A DNA stretch of 64,000 nt. Origin: Ulota crispa. Its lineage: Eukaryota; Streptophyta; Bryopsida; Orthotrichales; Orthotrichaceae. The stretch's first letter is position 1. Each line of letters opens with the position of its first letter. Shown piece by piece: positions 25,005 through 36,235 of this stretch. The stretch is from positions 36,207,060 through 36,271,059 of the forward strand of contig OY987243.1 in NCBI GenBank assembly GCA_963920765.1, read 5' to 3'. Under the pieces are notes generated by a model, which was not told the origin of the DNA, did no database searches, and saw only the letters and a list, made by a program, of their open reading frames with translations. The position numbers were made by a program, and so were the translations under genes.

Positions 25005-25634
25005 TCAGACATGCTGTGAACCGACCATGGGAACACGTTCTCGATCACGAGAACCATGTCCCCACACTTGGATAGGCCTTCGGGTATTCGGAGCCTGATT
25101 CTTCCGGCGTCGCCACTCCGACTGCGGATTGCTCTCCCTCGCAATTCCGCCTTTGCCAACTCTCGATTGCCACCGCTCGGTGTCGCTCGCTCGAACGCCG
25201 CATTGCCGGCATTCTGCTGCACCCGTGGAGTCAAATTTCGTCTGATTTGACCCCGAATTGAGGTCAGTGCGCCTCATTTTCTTCCTTTCGTCTGCTTAAC
25301 GCTTAATCTCTCGTTTCGTTACAGTCTCTCTCTTTGCTATTTATTTATGAATACCTTCTCATTCTTATCTCGCGTAGGTTCTACACGTCACCGCCGCTTC
25401 TTTATTTCTTTTCTGCTATTACAGAAAACCTCACACTTCAAATTGATATGAAACGACAGTTCATCATAACAACCCTAATCCTCCACCTCTGATTATAATT
25501 AGACCTCACTTTGATTCTTATTACAAGAGAGCCTTCGAATTTTGGCAAGCAAAGTGTGAGAAACGTTGATACTTTTGCAGAGGTTGATTGTTCTTGAAGC
25601 TGCAGGAGAAGGGAGCTGAGACTAGTTTCGAACA
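25005..25634 (+). promoter_or_regulatory. Predicted promoter and 5' UTR with intron, recycling factor gene
   Basis: GC content rises sharply from about 25005. A donor GAATTGAG|GTCAGT follows 25262 and an acceptor ACTTTTGCAG ends at 25580, giving a likely 5' UTR intron. The second leader exon 25581-25634 leads to the ATG at 25635. Frames on both strands here (for example 25056-25250) reflect the GC-rich leader and are not separate genes. Confidence 0.5.
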
Positions 25635-28600
25635 ATGTCGTCGCTATGTGCGACTGTTTCTATTGCACCATGTAGCATTGTGAAGATGAAAGAGGTCACC
25701 ATGCCTTCCTTGCAATGCAGTTCTTCTGCGCCAACATGTAAGAATGGGAATCACTGTCCTTTTGAGTTCTTAACTGAAATTTTGAATGATGCATTTATAG
25801 TGGGAGGAGTTTGCAATGCAAGGCTCTAATAAATGTATCAGTGTCATGTTTAAATTTCTTGACGATATTTGATGGTTTCGTTGCTTATGCCAGAGATATG
25901 GTGTTTTAGATCTGTGCAGGGCAAGGGCTCTTAGAGGTGTCTCCTTGCCACAGCAGTTGAGCCTTGCTTCAGTTGGACTGCCAAAGTCAAGCGGTGTTTC
26001 TTCTATCAGCATTTTGGGAAGGCCTATGAGGTATATTTTTTTCAGAACGTTTTTCTACCGGATTTCCAGGATATAGACCCCCTGACCTCTTCATGTTCTT
26101 CTTCAAATTCACATTTTAAAATATCCTGCACACTTGCTATACTATTTTTGGCTGTAACACACTCAAACTTTCCCAGTGAAAAAGTCATGCCCTCTAAATA
26201 ATACGATTAAAGAGGCTTAACAAGTGTAGACTGGTTTAAATACTTTGTGCAATATCAAAGAGAGAATCTTCCGTACGATTCATGGAGATATCTCCTTATG
26301 GTTGCAGTGATGGTAAGGATGCCTCTCCACAACCTCCCTATGTTTACCATGATTATTTGGAGACTTTCTTATGTATCGTTATCTCCATGAATCGTAGGGA
26401 GATTCTCTACATGTTGCTGTCTGAAGTTACTGAACTAGACTAGTTTCGTTGAAAGCTTGTTTTTGTCAAAAAGGTTTAGTTTGTTTTATTGTGTTTTGGC
26501 ATGTAAACCGGTGCATCTACCGCAAGCATCATACTTTTGAAGTGTTTTCGAGGTTTTCTTTTGGTGAGTCCTACAATGTTTATGCCTTTTCTGAGAGGTT
26601 TGGTCAACCAGGTCACTTGTCATCAGGGGAGCTACTGCGGAAGATGTGGAAGCAGAGAAGGAGATGATTGAGATGGACACCGTAAGTACCTACAGTGCCT
26701 AGTCTTTTATAGCACGATATTGTGGATGTTCTTTTGTTGGCACGGTTATTGGCTGGAGAGTAGAGTTTTATGATTTAGGAATGCAACTGGGATTTTGAAT
26801 GCCTTGCATTATCCCAGCTGCTTGTACCACATACAGTATTTATACTAATAACAGTTTTGTGTAGATATTGCTCACCTAGATCTATATTATTTAGTGGTTG
26901 TGCTACTTTTGTTCTGAATTAGCCTACTTGATTGACCTTGTTCGTGTACCTGGAGATGTTGTAGATGGAGAGGATGGAAAAAACTTTAGAGTCTACCAAG
27001 TCTACCTTTAACACAGTTCGGACTGGTCGAGCTAGCCCGAACTTATTAGATCGTATTCAGGTGAGCTTTAAAACTCATCTCCACTCTACTTCAACATGTA
27101 TCATTTCAAAAGCATTTGATCAAATGGCGATTATACGTTGTGATTATATTCTTTGAAGACGTTAATAAATGATTTTCATTAGGACTACGCTTTTAGATAC
27201 ATCCCTTTTGTGGTGTTTCATTGTGAACATCCCTTGGGAAACCGTAAACCTCAAACTACAGTTACAAGATAGATTCCAAACCACAAACCATATTTCATAG
27301 TATCCTTCTCAAACACCAATTATGTTGGAGTGCTCTTCTTATCATTCGTACGCTAATGAATGCTAGGTGGAGTACTACGGAACTAATGTCATACTCAAGA
27401 GTATTGCGCAAGTTAACACTCCAGATGGTAGTACGATCCTCGTCACACCTTTTGACAAGTCAAGGTGATTATTTACCATCTTTTCATTCATTGTACTTCA
27501 GCATTTCCTTTTGTTTTGGATAAAGTGTGCTAATCATTTGTGGGGGTTGACTGTATACAGTTTAACTTCAATAGAGAAAGCTATTGTTAAGTCAGATGTT
27601 GGTATTACACCAAATAACGACGGAAATGTTATTCGACTTAACGTTCCTCAACTTACAGCAGATAGGAGGAAGGTACATGACAAACAATTCATTTATCAAC
27701 TGGTGCACATGGATGAAGTTTTCATATGCTTATATTTTTAGCTGCTTTTTGCTTTAGGCCCGCTACATGTATTCATTGTTCTGAGGGATAAATGTGATGG
27801 TGCTTGTCTTTAATTTTTGTTGTGATTTTGAATATTACAATGTTGTTTTGGGAAATGTAGTATCGTAAGTAACATCCAAGGTTGTTTATGTTCCAGGAAC
27901 TTCTGAAGTTGGTTTCCAAGCTCACTGAAGATGGAAAGGTATTGAACTTGATTGATCATTTTAATCCTATCTTTAGTCTGCCAGCACATAAATTATCTAG
28001 CAGCTGTAGCTGTGATTAGGAGTAAGTTAGGCTCTTCTTTTGGCTATCCTTGTAGAGGCAATAATCTGAAATCTGTATGTCTGAATCGTAGTTGATATCC
28101 GAAGATAACCAAATATGTGGGCAAGAACGATTTGTGTTTTGGAGCAAATCAGAAGCTTTTCAAGATAAAAAATGGACTTTATTTAGAGATAATCTAAGTG
28201 CTCAAATGGCCGGGATTTGACTCCTTCCAAGGAAGTAAAAAAAGGGGCAATTTAAAGAAGAAGTCACATTCTACATTTTTGAAGTAAAAAAACTTGTTTT
28301 GAAAGTTATCATAATTACCTATTAGCTTCTCTAGCGGAAATTCTACTTTTCTCTGCGCACTTGAGGTTTCTCCTTATCGTTGCATATTCCCTGATGGTTT
28401 GACTCCTTCTGTAACAGGTGGGCATCCGGAATGTGAGGAGAGATGCAATCAAGTCATATGAAAAACTTGAAAAGGTCATTGTTGCTTCTTCTACCAATCT
28501 CTATCTCTAAGTTGGTCATTTGAGTTATGAGATTAGTCTGCCTTATCAGCACAAATCACCCTTTACTCCTAGGATGCTTTGATAAAAAATTAAACCTGAT

Positions 28601-29431
28601 ACTGATTACCAGCACTGTGAGAGAGCAAGGGAGTGAACTCGTGGTTAAAGGGGAATCTAGGCTTGTTATTGGAACCCTATTCCTTCAAACTTGTACAATT
28701 ATTCACTTGTTTATACAATATCCAACTAGCACATGTTTTATTAATAGACTTGAGCTAAGAAATTTACTGTGAAGTACTGAATGGCTTTGTTCTTATTACA
28801 GGAGAAGAAGCTCTCGGAGGACAATTTGAAGGATTTGTCTGGCGATGTTCAGGTGACTCACTATTAGTAGTTTGGACTTTTAGCTTTTAACTAATTAAAA
28901 GTGTTGGCTTATTTGATCAAACTTTCCTGATAGAGGCCCTTCCTCCAGCTGAGCTGACATATTATTGGTGCTTATGCAATTCAGAAAATGACCGACGAGT
29001 ATATTAAAAAGATTGAGACCCTCTTCAAGCAGAAAGAAAAGGTAATCTTCTGCTCTTCGTCCTGGTCTGGTGTTTGTTCTGTTCAACCTTCTGCCCTAAA
29101 TCTTAATTTGAAACCCCGATGCAATTATGTTCATATTTAAAGTACAGTACCGGTATTTCATTGATACTTTCGGAAGTGTGTAAATTCATAAGATTCTATA
29201 GAACCTCTGTTGAGCATCCTGGCATAAAAGAATCTCTGGCACCTTGTTTAGAAAATTTGAGCTCAAATGATACAAGTGAGAGCTCCTCCAGCCTACGATC
29301 ATTTTGTCTTCAAATCTGATAACTATGTAAGAGAGTCAATTCTGCATGATTTACTCTAAATAGCTCTAATGTCTACTATGATTTCGCTGAGTCTGTTTGA
29401 TTGCAATGTTCAGGAGCTGCAAACAGTCTGA
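25635..29431 (+). CDS. RRF: Chloroplast ribosome recycling factor, eleven exons
   Basis: Exons: 25635-25737, 25910-26030, 26612-26681, 26965-27060, 27367-27464, 27561-27672, 27897-27938, 28418-28474, 28802-28852, 28985-29041, 29414-29431. All have GT-AG borders and matching phases; the sum is 825 bp, 274 residues plus TGA. The factor, with EF-G, splits the post-termination ribosome so subunits can be reused. The mature part (from about residue 98) is a full-length RRF domain: it has [25 protein letters not shown], a TPNNDG loop, [27 protein letters not shown], and a C-terminal KQKEKELQTV. The first about 75 residues are rich in Ser, Ala, Leu and basic residues with few acidic ones, as expected of a plastid transit peptide; this favours the chloroplast over the mitochondrial form. 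Exon 2 could also use an acceptor at 25922, but only the TTTTAG acceptor at 25909 keeps the frame. The last exon codes only ELQTV-stop. Confidence 0.92.
26263..26407. repeat. Inverted repeat within recycling-factor intron 2
   Basis: GAGAATCTTCCGTACGATTC plus ATGGAGATA (26263-26291) pairs with TATCTCCATGAATCGTAGGG plus AGATTCTC (26379-26407). The spacer is about 90 bp. It may be a short foldback insertion. Confidence 0.6.
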
Positions 29432-31572
29432 GAGCGGCGAAGCATGAATCCGGCGTACGTGTAGTTCTTGTTTCTGTCTTTGGACTCCGGTGAACTGGTG
29501 GTTTTCCATGTCATCCACTCCTTTAATGAACTTCAGTCGAGTATCGATTGCTAATCTGTTGACTCCTAATATCTCCTACGTTTTGCCACAGATTCAACGA
29601 GCTGGAATATACGAATTCCATAAGTTTTTTAATATTGCTTAAAAAGAAATGAAGAGAAAATTCAAGTGTTGTGTGCTATTCACCAGATGATTTTTTTGGA
29701 TTCCGGTTTCTGGCACTTAAATCTAAAATGAATGTGAATCTGTTGAAACCCATTATTCCTCACTTTATGTCTCAATTCCAGACCAAAATGAGTGTCATGG
29801 TTTCTTCCATTTGCTCATTTTTTTATGTCGGCTAGAGCTGGGAGATTTGGATAGTAGTGTTGAAAGCTAGCTCGGCTTCACTTATAGGACTTGCGAGAGC
29901 AAAGTTGAGAGGCTCGTTTCTGTTCAAAAAACCCATGCAAAGTGGTTTGAATATCTCTTGAGTCCAATACTAGAATTTCACTGAATACAGAGGCTTCGCT
30001 ATTGAGTAAGATGCCTTGAATAACAGCCAATACCGCAGTGACGACGGGGATGCTAGGAGACGAGACTACTGGAATGCGTCGTCAGCTTGTCGATTTGAGA
30101 TAACCCGGAACAGGATCAGTTGTAACAATCACAACGATCCAGTGAATAGAAACTATGCAGTTATGCTCTGACCTCTTCTATATCATATCCTCCATGCTCT
30201 CTCGTAGAAATTGCATAGAATGTGATTACAAAATTTGACATGCAAACCAGAAAAGGTGCTATGTTTGATTTTTGTACTCTGTGGTAGTTCTGGTCACATT
30301 GACTTTGTTTTTGAATGATGTGACATTAAAATTGTTTATGTTCACGGAAAAGTTTTTTTTAGTTTCTTGCGTAATTTAAAAAAACAATATGGCTGTATTA
30401 TAAAAATAAATAGGACAAAAAAATAGAAGAATTGTATGGGATGTGAAATATTCATTTCGTTGAGTTGGGTGTCTTGGTTGTAGTCTCTTGGCATGCAAGA
30501 GACTTGCCAACCACCGGTTAGTCCTTTAAAACCTAATTGACTAATTTGATGGATGATTTCGAAATTAAATCACTATCTGAAGATTTTTGTAGTGCATCTG
30601 TCATGGCATCACGTTGCAAGAAATGATATCGCATTATATGAATGTGCATTTCTTAAAACTTGTGGATGTAAAAGTATGTGAAGAAATCATTTAAGGTAAG
30701 TTCTTGGTTTCAGAAGTACTAAAAATAAGCTCTTAATAAAAATGATCAAGCAAATCATAGAAAATCGCCGTTATGATGATATTACATTTATCAATCAAAA
30801 TTATCAACGCTTTGTTTCTACTAAAGGCTTTTGAATACTAAATTTCAAATTGCAATTCAAGCCTTAAAGAATTGTTTGGTTTTGTATCTAAATCTTCTAA
30901 AAACTACGGAGTATGACTTAAAAACTACCGCTTTATAGAGTTTTGGGGAAATTTTTGAGATGTTTAACCATGGCACCAAATTCAGTTTGATTTTGTGATA
31001 TGGTAAATTGTTTCAGAACCTTAAATTCTAACCATTCACAACATTATAACATTACAAATGTGACTTAACAAGTATTAGGGGCTTGTATGTCCAAATCATG
31101 TGCTCATATTGAAATTGTGTTGCAAATTGTATTGAGAGTAAATATGAAAAAAGTTAGACCAATTGAGCACATCAATTGTAGTAACAAGTGTGCCTTGTAG
31201 CACTATACCTCTTGGAATTTCTAGTGACTTTTCACCTTTCCTTTCTAGAGCTTTTCCTCTCCCTCCCTTACTTGAATCTTATATGACTTTTCACTCTCCC
31301 TTTCTATGCTTTTTCCTCTTCCTCCCCCTTTTTGAATTCCAAATTTGCCTTTTTGAAATTTAAATTAGGTGATGGATAATCATGCAATGCTTAACATCCA
31401 ATGCTTTATAATAGAGAATTTTGAACTTTTGATACAATTAGAGAATTTTGAATATTGTGTGACACACAAACAACCAACACTTTACAATATAGGTAAGATT
31501 TGACATTATAGGATGTACATTATCCAATTGCTAGGCTAGAAATTTGCCTTTGTAACTCTCTCTCAACCCCAC
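29432..31572. other. 3' flank of the recycling-factor gene and intergenic DNA
   Basis: The first about 200 bases should be 3' UTR. A GC-richer patch around 29990-30130 has no open frame of useful length on either strand. A C/T-rich stretch lies at 31190-31340. No further gene is seen. Confidence 0.4.
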
Positions 31573-31783
31573 TAAGGTAGAAGCACCCAATACCAACAGC
31601 GTACCTAATGACATTGCTCAGTCATTCTAAAACTTACATTTAGGCTAGCTATAGAGAACTTATTGCTGTTGACCAAAATGATGAGCTATCTATGATGTAC
31701 CTAGACTTAAGTTCTAGAATGACTACCTTGTATAGAGAGTGATGCCATGAAGTACAATGTTGGTAATGGGTGCTTCTATATTA
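31573..31783. mobile_element. Short MITE-like foldback, TAAGGTAGAAGCACCCA termini
   Basis: The left end TAAGGTAGAAGCACCCAA and the right end AATGGGTGCTTCTATATTA are inverted. Subterminal parts pair too (CATTCTAAAACTTA with TTAAGTTCTAGAATGA). The terminus resembles the TAAGGTAGGAGCACCCAT family at 54-371. Confidence 0.6.
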
Positions 31784-32179
31784 CTTGAGAAGGTTTTTTT
31801 TTTTTTTTGGCTGCTTGCCTTGTATCCAATTCAAAACGAATGTCTTTTTGAGTTTAACCTGTGAACCACACATCCGATTGCTCTAGAAATTTCTAAGGCT
31901 TGAAGCTACGTTGAGTCACAAGTGGCTCTCATTTTACACAAATCATAAGTGTCCAACAAATATTTTACTTGTTGGTGCCTGCACTAATAACTTGAAATTC
32001 CTATGACATCATATTTGAGTGAAGATATCAGTGAAACGTTCTAGTAGTTACAATTGTTTGAACATAGTTTTATTTTCAGTTTCTTGTCCCTTGCTCCCTC
32101 CTTTAACTCCAAAACATCCCTCCATTTTACAACTCATAATGTATCTTCAAAAACGAAGAGATCCTGTGACGTTTGCAGG
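31784..32179. other. Intergenic stretch, no feature recognised
   Basis: It begins with a T run of about 16 (31795-31809). No gene or paired repeat is seen. Confidence 0.4.
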
Positions 32180-32183
32180 TTAA

Positions 32184-32892
32184 CCCACAAAGGACCAAGC
32201 CCTCTTTTTGAGGACAAATGGGATTTTGGGCACATACCTATGGCTAAACTACTTTGCGTGATTTTTTGAAATTTTTATGGGAGATGGGGAATTCAAAGAT
32301 CTGCGTGGGCATCTAATTTTTTCCTCATTCCGACATTTATTGAAGTTAAAAATGAATTTATGAGGATTTTAGTTTGGTGGGCAGTCCAAAAACTTCTTTA
32401 AAAATTGTATTTTTTTAAAATTAAAATTTGAGGTTAGTTCTTTAGACTTATGTATATGTGGGAAGTTTTGAATCATTCAATTCTAATCAATGAGATGAAA
32501 GTTATGAGAAGTTTTAGTTTGCATGTAGGCATTGTTTTGAGATTCTCCACACCTACCTGCAAACTAAAACTTCTCATAACTTTCATCTCATCAATTAGAA
32601 TTGAATGATTCAAAGCTTCCCACATATACGGAAGTCTAAAGAACTAACCTTGAATTTTTATTTTTTTTATATGCAAATTTTAAAGAAACTTTTGGGTTGC
32701 CCGTTGAACTAAAATTCTGATAAATTCATTTTTAACTTCTTCAATAAATGTCGGAATGAGGTAAAAGTTAGATGCCCACACAGATCTTTGAATTCTCCAT
32801 CTTCCATAAAAGTTTCAAAAAATTATACAAAGTAGTTTAGCCATAAGTATATGCCTGAAATCGCCAAAGTCCCCCGTTTGGCCCTTTAGGGG
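32184..32892. mobile_element. TTAA-type foldback element, copy 2
   Basis: The left flank is TTAA (32180-32183); the right flank reads TTAT. The element is two inverted copies of the right half of the long-form TTAA element. They meet near 32540 at GCATGTAGGCATTG...CACACCTACCTGC. The organisation and breakpoint match the foldback at 991-1707. The frame at 32054-32269 crosses its left end. Confidence 0.75.
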
Positions 32893-34112
32893 TTATGAAT
32901 GAGTGAGCAGTACAAATATGTCGAATCTTCAAAGGGATCTAGATGAGGTTTGAAAGATACCGTGTACACAAGAAAATTAGGAAGGTAGCTTGAGCCCAAA
33001 GTCGTTGCTCTTTGACATAAAAGTTACAATTAAAAAAATAAGAACAATTAGCATAGAAACTTCAATCACACTCCAACTTTGCAGCTAATACTTGTTGAGT
33101 ACTCCTTGAATTCAATTGTATCAAACTTTGTCTCAAAGCCATGTTAACTTGTGAAGCACGATACTCTTTAGCATTTTTGATGGCATACTGATTCTTAACA
33201 ACTTCCTTGGGTCCCACACCTTCTTACAAGCATAGTAAATATACACCAATGAGATTAGAGGTCCAAAAAGTAATAGAAAGTCAGCTGAATGAAATGGAAA
33301 AATAGATCTGTTAAAATTTGAAGATGTTTTATAAAATCCAACCAATTTTTCAAGAATGTCTAATTATAGCTTGAAATATAGGCAATATGGCATATTGGAT
33401 GCATGCACTCAAAAACCAATGGGGAAAATGAGAAACATTAGATTTTTGATATTGAAGCTCAAAAATTCCCAAGACATTATTCTACACTTTTTTAAAATTT
33501 TGGTTTGATTTGTAGTATTTCCATATAGCCAACATAAATTTTCATGTAAAAATATTGTAGCTTGTCATGTACTACCCCATTTGTATTAAAACCTGAAACA
33601 GAAAATAAATAGAGTCTGTTTATTAATGCTCTCTACTTCAATACATTGGATGGTGAATGGCTTCTAAGTTTCAAGTACTTTTTTCGATTCTATTCAAACA
33701 TGTATTCAAAAGGCCACAACTTTGGCAGTCTAGCCTTATCCAAAATGTTATTTTGTTTGTCGAACTTGTTATCAAACTACCATTTTGTCTGAATAACTAC
33801 AAAATACAAATCATCCAATAAGTCAAAATGCTTCCTCACAACAAACAATCTAAGGCAAAATAAGTTGTAATGGTCCAACTTTGAATGCGAGCAAATAGAG
33901 ACCAAAAAGCTACCTTGGTGCACTGGTGCAACTCTATGATACACCAAAAACTTACAAATTACATAAGCAGATACAGGTACAAGGGTGCAAAAAATTACAC
34001 ACAGATCACACAAATCTTTTATTACATGTAATGCACATTTGAATAACTACACAGTTCTAAGTGCATGGATTCAATTGCACATCTAGTGCAAAATACGTAC
34101 ATTTACATGGAA
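32893..34112. other. Intergenic stretch, no gene recognised
   Basis: Two 70-78 codon frames on the - strand (33133-33345, 33777-34013) have no recognisable domain. No gene is supported. Confidence 0.4.
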
Positions 34113-34341
34113 CACCATATTAGTTAAATTGGGAAAAACAAGGGTCCCATTTTGTACTCCACCTTAAACCCAAAAAGTTACCTTATTTGAAGTCATCAAA
34201 TTCAGTCTGAGTCACTAAGATTTTTTCCCTCTCAAATTTCTCCTCTGAGATGAGGACACGTGTACCCAAAAAATACGACAACACCTTAATCTTTCAAAAG
34301 TCCCAAAATGTACTGTTTTTCCCAATTTAACAATTATGGTG
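34113..34341 (+). mobile_element. MITE-like element, CACCATATTTGTTAA family, copy 2
   Basis: The ends are CACCATATTAGTTAAATTGG and CCCAATTTAACAATTATGGTG-like sequence. The interior shares the CACTAAGATTTTTTCCCT block with the copy at 38967-39221. It lies about 360 bp beyond the stop codon of the - strand F-box gene. Confidence 0.75.
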
Positions 34342-34699
34342 TTATGGATCCTTTATTCCATATAGAGGTGCAGATAATTACATAGCTCCTTCCACTGCAC
34401 ATAAGTGCGTAGTAAAATACAGTAATCAAGAGTGCACAATGAAGTACAATTAAGAACACCTATGAAGGAACAATACTTTGGAGTAATCCAAAAACTGGTT
34501 TACGTAATTAGCTCGAGTTCCTCAAAAATACTGCCAAATGTGAAAGAAAACCAAATCACAACCATTAACTAGTGACAATACTTTGGCAGATGTGACGTAT
34601 CCTTGGCTTCGTGTTTTGCTAAAGTAAGAGATATGTAAGTAAACATTGCTTTGGGGTAGTCATAGCTACAGAAGAACTAACGTATTATCGTTGATAGCT

Positions 34700-35920
34700 T
34701 TAGACATTGCTACAGAATCTAGGCTTCACTGGGGAATTCATGGCATTCAACGTGAAGAAACCGAGCTCGCCTCTGAATCCCTTCTCCGGCAACACAGGCA
34801 ACGCTGCACAAACTCTCGGATCCCGAACATCAAAAACCTCGCCAGTGTGAGCAACGGTGTTGAACACACACAACTGGAACTCACTGACAGGAACCAGAGC
34901 ATACTCCGGATACACCTCCAAGCTCTTGCCACCTATGATGCGTCTCCTCTCAACATTCACCAAGTTGCATGGCTGCCGCTCGGTGAACTCAAGTCGATCA
35001 ATGCAATGCTCGTACACGTGGCCAGTCGTTCCTTCAGAAAACAGATTCACTTCCCCATCGTTTTCCACGAGTTGCAGACCAGTGGAGTTCTGCACGGAGC
35101 ATGGCAATGCAGATGTCCACCACCTCCGTTCCGCCACGTGGAACCCCAGAATGCCTCTCACGACTTGACCGTCGTGACGCTCAACAAAACCTATGCATAG
35201 TATGTTGCCGTTGTGATGCACTCCAGACTGGTACTCGTTTATTGCAAAAGCAGGGCCTGGAACGTCGTCCACTTGCGTCCACTTCCGAGTTCTGGAGTCG
35301 TAGTGGTCAGTGAGCTTGGACCCGGCGTCGTCACCTGATCTAGCGCTTCCTGCGAGAATTATCTGGTATGACAGTGTGGTAGAGTCTAGTAGTAAATGCA
35401 TGAGAACTGGGTTACGGCGGTGGAACAGTGGAGGCAGCTCTCGCTGCTGTTGAGAAAGCGGGTTGAACACTATCAGCCTTTCTGCGTCTTGCAGCTTGGA
35501 AAAGTTCATGCACACCAGGCCGGCGTCTGTGCAGAAGAGAAACTCCTTCAAAAGTTGTGTGTCACGGGAACACTCTGGAGGGAGGAACGTGAGCGGCGGC
35601 AGGAGTCGCCACTGGTTCCGACTGGGATCAAATCCTGCCCACTGCCAGACTCCGTTGGCGAGGAAGAAGTAGCACGCTGTGAGTGTGGGGTTGTCCTGGA
35701 GTGAGAGCGTGGGCAGCTGGTCGCCGATGGACTTCTTCAAGGATTTGGAGACTGAGTTGAGCTGGAAGATGTGCTCGTATGGAAGGCGTCGGAGGATTCT
35801 GGCGGTGACATCTCCTGGCAAGTTACCCAAGTCCATGTGCTCATCTGGGACGTCGGATTGTCGGTGACATGAAATGTGAGCGCCGGGCACTCTGGCCGCT
35901 GTTGCTGGGAGGTGGGCCAT
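34700..35920 (-). CDS. F-box protein with kelch-like repeats, intronless
   Basis: Single 406-codon frame. An F-box fits residues about 30-70 (LGNLPGDVTARILRRLPYEH, then a VSKSLKKSIGD tail), the segment that binds the SKP1-like adaptor of an SCF ubiquitin ligase. The rest resembles the kelch/galactose-oxidase type region of plant F-box proteins: repeated blade-like segments such as GFDPSRNQWRLLPPL, VFNPLSQQQRELPPL, HYDSRTRKWTQVDD and GFHVAERRWWTSALP. The substrate cannot be read from sequence. There is no signal peptide or membrane segment. Met29, just before the F-box, is an alternative start. The 184-codon + strand frame at 34646-35200 and several others are antisense shadows. A possible TATA-like ACTTAAATAG on the - strand is at 36219-36228. 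The coding sequence is clearly GC-richer than its surroundings. Confidence 0.85.
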   Translation of the reverse strand: MAHLPATAARVPGAHISCHRQSDVPDEHMDLGNLPGDVTARILRRLPYEHIFQLNSVSKSLKKSIGDQLPTLSLQDNPTLTACYFFLANGVWQWAGFDPSRNQWRLLPPLTFLPPECSRDTQLLKEFLFCTDAGLVCMNFSKLQDAERLIVFNPLSQQQRELPPLFHRRNPVLMHLLLDSTTLSYQIILAGSARSGDDAGSKLTDHYDSRTRKWTQVDDVPGPAFAINEYQSGVHHNGNILCIGFVERHDGQVVRGILGFHVAERRWWTSALPCSVQNSTGLQLVENDGEVNLFSEGTTGHVYEHCIDRLEFTERQPCNLVNVERRRIIGGKSLEVYPEYALVPVSEFQLCVFNTVAHTGEVFDVRDPRVCAALPVLPEKGFRGELGFFTLNAMNSPVKPRFCSNV

Positions 35921-36235
35921 CCAATTCAGCTCCGTTACTAGCTGTCCACATCTCTAACAACGGGCACTCTTGTAAGACAAGACCAAGAGGGCCGCTATGT
36001 TTAGCTCAAAGCAGATCAGGCTCGCATCTTGGTTGATGTTCAGAAGAGCAATGTAGACTCGATCTATTGAGACTTCTGCACTCTGTATCTGCATGTAGAT
36101 ACTGAACGATGCAGCCTGTCAATGTCTGTAAACGCCAATTTCGATAAACTGGCAGTTCTCTTGCTCCAGAGTAGTTCAAAATAGTGAGATGCATCTTCAC
36201 AAAACTCAAATCTCAGTCTATTTAAGTTACCAGAA
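35921..36235 (-). promoter_or_regulatory. Predicted 5' leader and core promoter of the F-box gene
   Basis: GC-moderate sequence upstream of the - strand start codon. A weak TATA-like motif is at 36219-36228. No intron is needed to explain the gene. Confidence 0.3.

Noticed and set aside
25056..25250. 64-codon + strand and ~90-codon - strand frames before the recycling-factor gene
   Set aside because: They lie in the GC-rich predicted leader and are not in frame with the gene; more likely chance frames.
29990..30130. GC-richer patch that looked like a possible exon
   Set aside because: All six frames are interrupted by stops within short distances.
34646..35200. 184-codon + strand frame
   Set aside because: It lies antisense within the F-box gene, which has a recognisable F-box and repeat pattern; the frame is a shadow of GC-rich coding DNA.
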